In this document: positions 56,301 to 64,000 of the stretch, in pieces | Layout: each line of letters opens with the position of its first letter | Numbering within the stretch: the stretch's first letter is position 1 | NCBI RefSeq assembly: GCF_024713945.1 | Contig: NC_134682.1 | Location: forward strand, 62,001 to 126,000 | From: Dermatophagoides farinae | Lineage: Eukaryota > Arthropoda > Arachnida > Sarcoptiformes > Pyroglyphidae | Direction: 5' to 3' | DNA: 64,000 nucleotides | Program-made: the position numbers and the translations under genes | Notes under the pieces: generated by a model | Database searches by the model: none | Seen by the model: the letters and a program-made list of their open reading frames with translations, nothing else | What the model was told of the DNA's origin: nothing

Positions 56301-59300
56301 CACTTATACGCTCTGATTCAATCTATTCGATGGCTTGATCTTGTGGTCCACATTTGATGATGATGAAGATCTCAATCTTCAATTCACACAAATGACCGCA
56401 CACCATGTGTGTGGAAAACTTTTTCTGGGTTCCGCTCTCTGTTCTGCTGTGTTGTCCTTGGTCAGTTTTAGAAAATTACAAAAATTAAATGAATGAATGA
56501 ATCATTTGCTTGTCATTTCTCATTTCCTCCTGGCTTCTATTTTCATCACACACTGTGTGTTTATTTGAAAAGTAGAAATCATCCGAAATTGATCGAAAAA
56601 TTGGATTTGTAAAAAACAACAGAACAAAAAATCGTGTAGGTCTATGGTTAATTACGTTTGACTTGCATTATAAGAGATGCACAGTTGCACAGTTGGAAAT
56701 GGTCGAATGAAACCTGCATTTCATTTCATAACTAATTACGATTAAGTGAAAAAAATCACCTTTTCCATCGTTAGATTTAAATTAAACTTATCGATGACCA
56801 TTGAATGATAATCAATGATCACACACATCTTGGATTGATTGATCATCCAGAAGGTCATCTAAAGCTTCTCATTCAGATATCTGATGTGATGATGAATTTT
56901 AAAAAAGTTTGAAATTCATTTCCATGTTGAAATGAATACATCACTACTGTTGTTGTTGTCATTGTTGTTGTTGTTATCTCAATCATCAGGGAGGCCTTCT
57001 TTTATGACGATTGAATATGTTTCGAGATGTGCTGGTGGTGGTCATAAATGTGACAACAGCCTAAAAAATGCTGCTGCAATATTTATGGGCTTTCTCATTA
57101 TTCAACTGTTGTTGTATGCGTGCATGTGTGTAAACAATTCAATTACCAAATGATGATGATGTTGAAGATTTCTGCATTTCTTACCTGTCCCGTTTTTTCT
57201 GGACATTTTCCAGATTTTGTTTTCACTTATTCTTTCATTTTATCATAGATGATACTGTTATAATTAAATCAGAACAAGAATTTGTTGTTGCAAACTTTTT
57301 TACTTTTCCAAATGGAGAAGAAAGAGAATAATAAAACAGGAAGTATCAAAAACACTAATGAAATTTTATGGACGTACATGTGTTGATACATTGTTTCATA
57401 GTTTTCGTTACACCGAGAGATAGATAGTTATAGCTATAGTGTATGTTGTAATTTGAGATTCGCCTTTTGATGATGATGATGACCATTTTTATGATCTTCG
57501 AGGGGTACACACACACTCCATCGATGTGTAGTGTTTGGAAATTTACTTTTTCCACTATAGCCATAGCCCTTGTCATCATCATCATCATCATTTAGGTTAT
57601 TGTTCTTTTTTTGGCCACATTTTTTGTTTCTTTTTCGACTATAAAAGAAACTTGGTTGGTGTGTATGGATTGTATCAAATGTATTCAAATTGGATATGAT
57701 AATGGTGTTGATGGTGAAGAGAGGAGAAGGATGGACGTCGTCGATTTGTTAGAAATCTATTCGTTTCGAAATAGAATATACCTTGAAGATATCACTGCAG
57801 CCAATCTTTGTCGATCGAATGAAATGTTTTGTTCAGATTGAAACATTCATCAAATAAATAATGGATAATTATTGCACTCTATCCTCTGTTTCTATAATAA
57901 CCATACTATCCATACTATCTATCTGCCATCAATCTGGCCATTTTTTCTCAATCATCATCATCATCACGATGACGATGTTATTATTGTTCAAACATCAAGT
58001 GTTTCATTCAAAGCACCCAATCATCATCACACGCAATGGGCGCCATATTTGCCATCACAAATATTCTTATTTCTTAAAGCCAACGACCCTTGGAATGATC
58101 ATCCCACTTGGTTGTATGTGCGAAAAAATCAATGAAATGAAAAATGAACGGCAAATCAAATCAAAATCAAGTGGAATAAAAAGTAGTTTTCAGTAGTAGA
58201 GTTTGCTAGTTATCCACACATGGATGGCAATTATGTATCAGTATTGCCTACTATTTATATTATTTATATTTAATGGCAATGATAATGATGAAAATTACAC
58301 CTTGACCACCACCAAGTAAGCATCTTTTTATTAGCAAGTGTGTGTTGTAGCACTACACCACACCTGTGCTAATAAAGTCATCATCATCATCATCATCATT
58401 TTTTCACTATATATTTCATTTGGTCATCCTTCATTCAGAGGCCAAAAATAAAATCCATAATGATAATTATCAATCAATGAAATATAATTGGACAATCTTG
58501 TAAAATGTGATAATTCAAATCGATAGTTATATGGTCCAAGCACCACGACGATGCTGTCAACACCTTCGTATATTCAATCAAGGGTGTGTGTCATGTTTAG
58601 TTGGTTGGGCGCCCACTCACAGATGTTATATGACATATGTTTGTTGTTGTTATTGTAAATTGGAGACTATAATGAATTTGTTGTGATGCTGATGAACAAA
58701 AGCCACTGTTCATGTTCATATATTATCAGCTTCAATTTTGACGAATTTGCACGTTCATTGTAATGTGTAATTTATGTTGCGTGTGCATGTATGTATGTGT
58801 GTCACAAAGTCTCACCACTGTTTAGCTTGGTCGCATGACTGAATGAATTTTATTTGATGACAAGAAAAAAGGAGAAAGAAAGAAAATTTGTCATCAAGTC
58901 ACATTGATTGTGTGTGTCTTGCTATGTTTTCTGATGATTTTTTTTTTCATTTCGATCTGAAAATCAGTGATGGGCGCAAACCAAAATTGTTTTTCTCATT
59001 GAAAAAAGAGGCAATTGCAATGATGACGACAAATCAGATAATGATGATGGTCATGGTCACAATTATCATCCAGTCATTCATTCGTCTATAGATTATAATT
59101 AGGATTTTTCTCTACATAAGGCTCTTATGGGCGGTTATTCGTTTCGTTTTTTTTATTATTTCTAATTTTTTTGTGCTTCAATGAGAAAAAAAATGTAATT
59201 CTTGTCAAATGTGTGTGTGGCTTATAACAAAAATAAATTCCATGTTTGCAGCTTGTGGACAACAACAAACAGGACCGGATATTAATTATTTTTTTTTCTG

Positions 59301-61694
59301 GTTTTCTCTTTTTTACAATGTATCTCTGCGATGTTATTAACTTTTTGTGGTTGTCCTGACAGTCGTTTGGTAATGAATTTGGCTCTGAAATAAAAAACAA
59401 AAGGAAACTTTGATCTCCATCTTCATCATTGCATATAGTTGAATATTAATGAAAAAAATATGCGCGTAGGTTTTGACCAAAAATTGAAATTTCTGCAAGG
59501 AATTTGATGAATTTATTCAATTTTTTTTCGTAGCCAAAAAATTCCTTCACATCATCATCATGATGACCAAGAGGATTCCATTCATTAATTCCTATTGTGT
59601 GTTTGTAATTGTAATTACTATTACTGCCTTTTTGTGGCTTAATTTTTGATTTTCATTTTTTTTTCAAATGATGGCTTGAATTGTCAACACAATGGAAACA
59701 CACATGCAGACAATTCACTCATTTCATACAGCCATGATGGTGACCATCCAAGCGCGTAAATATTTCATTCGTTCATTCATTTATATGAAACATAAAAAGT
59801 TAAATTTCAAATGAAAAAAATTCTTCAACATCATCTCGCCATATCCAACATGGCTTTTACTTTCGATAGTCACGATCATCATCATTGTGGTTTAAATTTC
59901 CCAATGATGATGATTTTGATGATTATGATGATGATGATGACGTTGATTTAATAAGTTTGTAATGATAATCATGGTATATATTCAAGTCGAGCCTATAAAA
60001 TCGATTACGATGATGATGTTGATGGTGATGAGCTTGTAAATGGATGGCGCCCAATTGACTTTTTTTATACTACGAAATGCTTGAAAATCGATTTCGTCTC
60101 ATTTTTCATTCATTCATTCAAAACTATAGAATTTTTGAAACGAAACAGAAACTTTATTTTATTTCGATGAAAATTTATTTTTTGCTCATACTTATCACAA
60201 TGCACGACTGATTATGATTATGGTGATGATGATGATGATGATGGTCATCATGATGATTTTCAGTTTGGCCATACTATTTGTATGTGTGTGTGTTTGTTTT
60301 TGCCGTTTTGCAGTGAATTCCTGAAACAATAATATTAATATTCCATACACACACACACACACACACATCGAAACCGAAACTTTGGTCATTGTGGTCATTG
60401 ATGATCATCATGATGATGGCCAACAATACATTGTTCTTTGTATAAAGAAAAAAACGAAACAAACGAAATAGCCATAATTACCGAATACACAGACAAACGA
60501 ATTTTTCTTTTTCTTCTTCATTCTCTATTCATTCACTAGATTCAGTTACTATACTCACGGTTATTCTCAGGTTGCTGCATGTGGCACCTTATCGCCTCGT
60601 TTATATTATTATAATGGACATTCATTCATCCGGAGCTTTTATTGTTATTACTAATATTGATTCAGATTCTATTATAATATGTACAGATATATGTATGGAT
60701 TCATATCTGTAGATGTATTTCATATTGATACAATTCCTACCAATGTCTAGTAATAGTTCAGGTCATAAATATATCAATGTTTTATTGGAGCCTGAAGAAT
60801 CTGCAAACTGAAATCGGATTCCATTTGTACATTTTTTCAGATAAATATTAATAGATAGTCACATTTCATTTGGTTTGAGATAGAATTTTTTTTCTATTTT
60901 TCTCGTTTTGTTCATCAACTTGATTAACGAAATCCAAAAGAGAACAAAATCCAATCATCCGTATTCATTGGTTGAAAAAAAACAAGAAAATTTGTCTGGT
61001 GAATTTGTGAATATGCGAAAATTTCCCGGACACCAATGTTTAATGAGTTGTGACCAAATTGCAGTTATATCTCTATGTGTATGAGGTATGTGTTTCTGAG
61101 TTGGCTTTCCATTTCCATAACGATAATTAGTACTATGTTTGTCGTCTTTGTAATCGTTAAATTGTTGGTGTGCTACACTCTAGAGGTGACACCATACACA
61201 CACACACACACACACTGAATGTTCAAGATTGTAATATGATACAGTCGTCCTACACCCACTTAATCGATCGCTATGATTTTGTTTTATGATATAAAAGGGT
61301 CCTTGATGACCCTAAAGTGTTTTCGATCTCATTAACGATGCTATTGTTATGGTTGTTGCTGTTGTTGTTGTTGTTGTTGAATTGTGGATTTTTTTTTTGC
61401 TGCTTCTGGTGTCCAATTGCGATCTTGTTTTGTTTCGTTTTTCGGGTCTGTGGTATCATGAATTATTAAAAGTTGACAAATATTTTTTAGCCACAATAGT
61501 TGCACATGAGACAAAATCAAGAAATCTGAAAAACAAACCAGAAGGTCCATTTTCACACAACAAAACATTTCTTACATTCGAATGACTTTAATAGCTGTAG
61601 CTGCAAAAAACATGATCAGATTTGTTTATTTGTAATTTGTAAAAAATAATGTTTTTCATTTCTTTTCTCTCTTTTTTTCCCTGAATTTTTACAG

Positions 61695-61782
61695 ATCATA
61701 TACGTGAATTCTCCTGTGGCCATCTTTATTATCGTACACTCTACATTGATCCAAGGCGTGAATTGCTTTACATTGGAGCCAT
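61695..61782 (+). CDS. Sema2a: Class-2 semaphorin, exon starting the sema domain
   Basis: An 88-nt exon bounded by tttttacag and gtaagt. In the frame that begins with two bases completing an upstream codon it reads HIREFSCGHLYYRTLYID, then PRRELLYIGA, with the last two bases starting a Met codon. This is the start of the sema beta-propeller: class-2 semaphorins have HVREFSCGKLYYRT followed by LYVGAMDRVFR. The Cys in FSCG is a conserved domain cysteine. The other two frames contain stops or lack similarity. Family knowledge: Sema2 proteins are secreted ligands for PlexinB that repel or steer axons. Entry phase (one base from upstream) matches both candidate first exons; exit phase matches the next exon exactly. 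Confidence 0.93.
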
Positions 61783-63823
61783 GTAAGTCTTTTATTGTCG
61801 TTATTGTTGTTGATGATGATGAAATTATTCTTCACCAAAACACCATTCCTGTGATGATGATGACGATCATACCCTGCTTGTCTGTCTGTGTGGGCGAGAA
61901 TCTAATTTAATTAGAGCAAATTAGTGATCAAACTAAACTAAACTATTCGACCATCGATCGAAATGGATCTTTTTTCCTTTTGTTCATTCGTTCGTTTCTG
62001 AAAGTTTTTGTTTTCTGTCCATCGTTTGATTTAGTTTGTACGATGTGTGTGTGTGTGTGTGTGTGTGTGCACGAATTCACGTTTAAATCATCACAACAAA
62101 TAACAATTGTAATGATGAAAAGAAGCAGACAATTCTTCTTTTGTATCGCTGCCACCACTACCACCAGTGAATTGAGTGAGAAATTCATTTGAGTGTGAAA
62201 TATACCATAATATAGTTGAGTCAGCAATTTCATCATCCAAAGGATAAAAACAAAACAGAACAAAACAGAAAAAGTTTGAACAAAATAATACCGAGTCCGA
62301 TTTCAAACGAACGAAACCAACCGACCAACTAATTATTATTAGTAACAATAGACTTGGATGAGCTGAGCTTCTCATTAATAAACTCTGACCCATCGATAAG
62401 ACGATTATTATCGTCAATTTTTTCCATTTTTTACCTCACACAAATCCAAATATTACATGTTATTGTTGTTAGTGAATCAATGATAATTGGACCTCAGAAT
62501 CCTGTCCGAATTGTTTGATCGACATGCGAATGGAAATGGCACGCGCGTTGTATTTGTTTTAGTGGAAATAAACAAATAACAACAACATTCCAATATTGGT
62601 TAGAGGCATATATCATGTAATGAACACATCGATAATTGATTCAGATTCAGATCCTGAACAAAACACAAAGACCAAGACAAATTTTTGGGCTTGTTGATGA
62701 TGATTATTGAGCCATCTTGTTAATTTGATGATGATGATGATGATATGTTTGTCCTTTTCAAATCAGATTAAGACATCATCATAATCATCACGGATCTTTC
62801 CTTTATACATACAATACCTGCACGTATTTGTCATTATTCGGCAAACGCCGTGTTTTGTCCTTGTTTCACTTGTTGTCATTATATTATCTTCTTTATAATA
62901 GAACAATTTATTCTGAAAAAAATCAATCACACATCTCATAGCAATCACGCGAGAATGAAACAAAAAAATGAAATTCGATTATCTGATTATTCTCATATCA
63001 TGATGATGATCATAATGATTGAATTGAATATCCATTTGGCTAATGGAGAGGAGAAAATATGTTTTCTATTTTCCACCAAAAAAAAATTTCGAATTAATTT
63101 GCGTGTAATTTTGTTGTATTTCATTTTTTGTTTGAGGGTTGTCGGCTCGCCTTTCGTTTGATTAATGATTTTGATGATTATTATTACCACCCCTACTCTA
63201 TACTCTACACATGATGATAATGATGATGATGGTCACAATCGAATCGAATAAGCCAAATTCAAGCAAGCAAGCAAGATCGTATCATCATCATCATCATTCG
63301 ATTTGATGATGATCATCATTGAGAATGGAAGACCCCAGACCAGAAATACTGGAAAGATCGATGGATAGAAACAAGGCGTGTTCGTGTGTACGCTAAAGCT
63401 TACAATTTTGTCTTGTATATTCCATACACCTATTCTATAGGATCATCATGATCATCATCTCAATAATAATGTCTTTATTCATTCCATTCGATTCGATTTG
63501 ATTTCGGTTCTGGTCATGGATACTTTTTGATTATCATCATAATACACGACTAGTTCATTAGTTGTATGTTTTTCTTTTCTTTTCTTTTTTGGTGATGAGT
63601 ATATTCAAACTCTAAATAATGATATGATAAGATGTTTTTCCACACACACACACACACAAATTGCATTGATCTGTCATCATTAACATGAACAACAATTTGC
63701 ATATTAATCAATGTTTGTCTAAAACTTTTCTTTCCGGTCGGCCGAAAAGTATTTGTTTTTTTCGCAAATTTACAAATTTTCAATCGATTAATTTCTTTTC
63801 TTTTTCCACATCCATCCCCACAG
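61783..63823 (+). other. Semaphorin intron between the first two sema-domain exons
   Basis: A 2,041-nt intron with gtaagt at the 5' end and a pyrimidine-rich ccacag acceptor. It contains a (GT)n run at 62044-62069 and GAT/ATC tracts. No coding sequence is supported. Confidence 0.85.
62044..62069. repeat. (GT)n microsatellite
   Basis: An uninterrupted TG run of 26 nt inside the semaphorin intron. Confidence 0.95.
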
Positions 63824-63875
63824 GGACAACATTTTTCGCCTTAATTTGAACAACATCAATAGGACCCATTGTGAG
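63824..63875 (+). CDS. Sema2a: Class-2 semaphorin, second sema-domain exon
   Basis: A 52-nt exon between ccccacag and gtaagt. Its first G completes the Met codon begun in the previous exon, giving GA-M-DNIFRLNLNNINRTHCE, and it ends in phase 0. This aligns with the family segment GAMDRVFRVNLQNIS that follows the first strand of the sema propeller. NRT near the end is an N-glycosylation sequon, and the Cys is conserved in class-2 members. The gene continues past the window, so the rest of the sema domain, PSI and Ig domains are not visible here. Confidence 0.93.
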
Positions 63876-64000
63876 GTAAGTCATTTTCCATTTTAATATT
63901 TTTCATTCAATCAAGATCTTTTCTCGTTGGACGCGCGACATGCATGTTTGTCTCTATTTTTTCCGGGCTATGCCTTTTAATGACCTCAGATTGTAGATAT
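63876..64000 (+). other. Start of the next semaphorin intron
   Basis: Begins with a consensus gtaagt donor and runs to the window edge without another exon. Confidence 0.85.

Overview
The window is nuclear DNA from an animal, most likely an arthropod, and plausibly a small-genome mite. It is A+T-rich and crowded with (GT)n, (GA)n, (GAT/ATC)n and (ATTC)n microsatellites. Its genes have GT-AG introns, some under 110 nt and others tens of kilobases long. There are no operons, ribosome binding sites, CRISPR arrays, tRNA or rRNA genes that I can see. The mite assignment is an inference from this style of sequence (histidine/glutamine-rich proteins, dense CAT/GAT repeats, very short introns), not from a diagnostic gene.

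Left end (1-9.4 kb) holds two PRD-class homeobox loci on the minus strand. The first is the 5' coding exon of a homeobrain/Rx-like gene (1179-1617) with an eh1-type YSIDEILG motif; the rest of that gene lies beyond the left edge. The second is orthopedia (otp), with its last exon at 5418-6123, a 20-nt microexon at 6195-6214 that encodes the core of the DNA-recognition helix, and a large exon at 8462-9406 carrying His/Gln-rich sequence and most of the homeodomain. Homeobrain, Rx and orthopedia form an ancient cluster (HRO) in protostomes and cnidarians, and this looks like part of it. Between the two homeobox loci, on the plus strand, sits a complete two-exon isopentenyl-diphosphate isomerase gene (3251-4159).

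The middle (9.4-22.7 kb) is mostly non-coding, apart from one candidate two-exon small gene (15810-16104) of unknown function.

The right two thirds (22.7-64 kb) appears to be the 5' half of a class-2 semaphorin gene (Sema2) on the plus strand. Two exons that encode the start of the sema domain are unambiguous (61695-61782 and 63824-63875). Two upstream exons (22723-23086 and about 36325-36832) each contain a signal-peptide-like segment and each end in the same splice phase with a G. Either can join the 61.7 kb exon to give the family-typical DH(I/V)REFSCG junction, so they look like alternative first coding exons. The introns would be 38.6 kb and 24.9 kb. The gene continues past the right edge. 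These introns are simple-sequence-rich, including a 238-nt (GA)n tract next to a 26-bp perfect palindrome, and contain a few coding-like fragments I could not identify.

Functionally, the two homeobox genes are neural/neurosecretory patterning transcription factors, Sema2 is a secreted axon-guidance ligand, and the isomerase is a housekeeping mevalonate-pathway enzyme. No operon-like cooperation is implied; what is notable is the arrangement and the exon structures.
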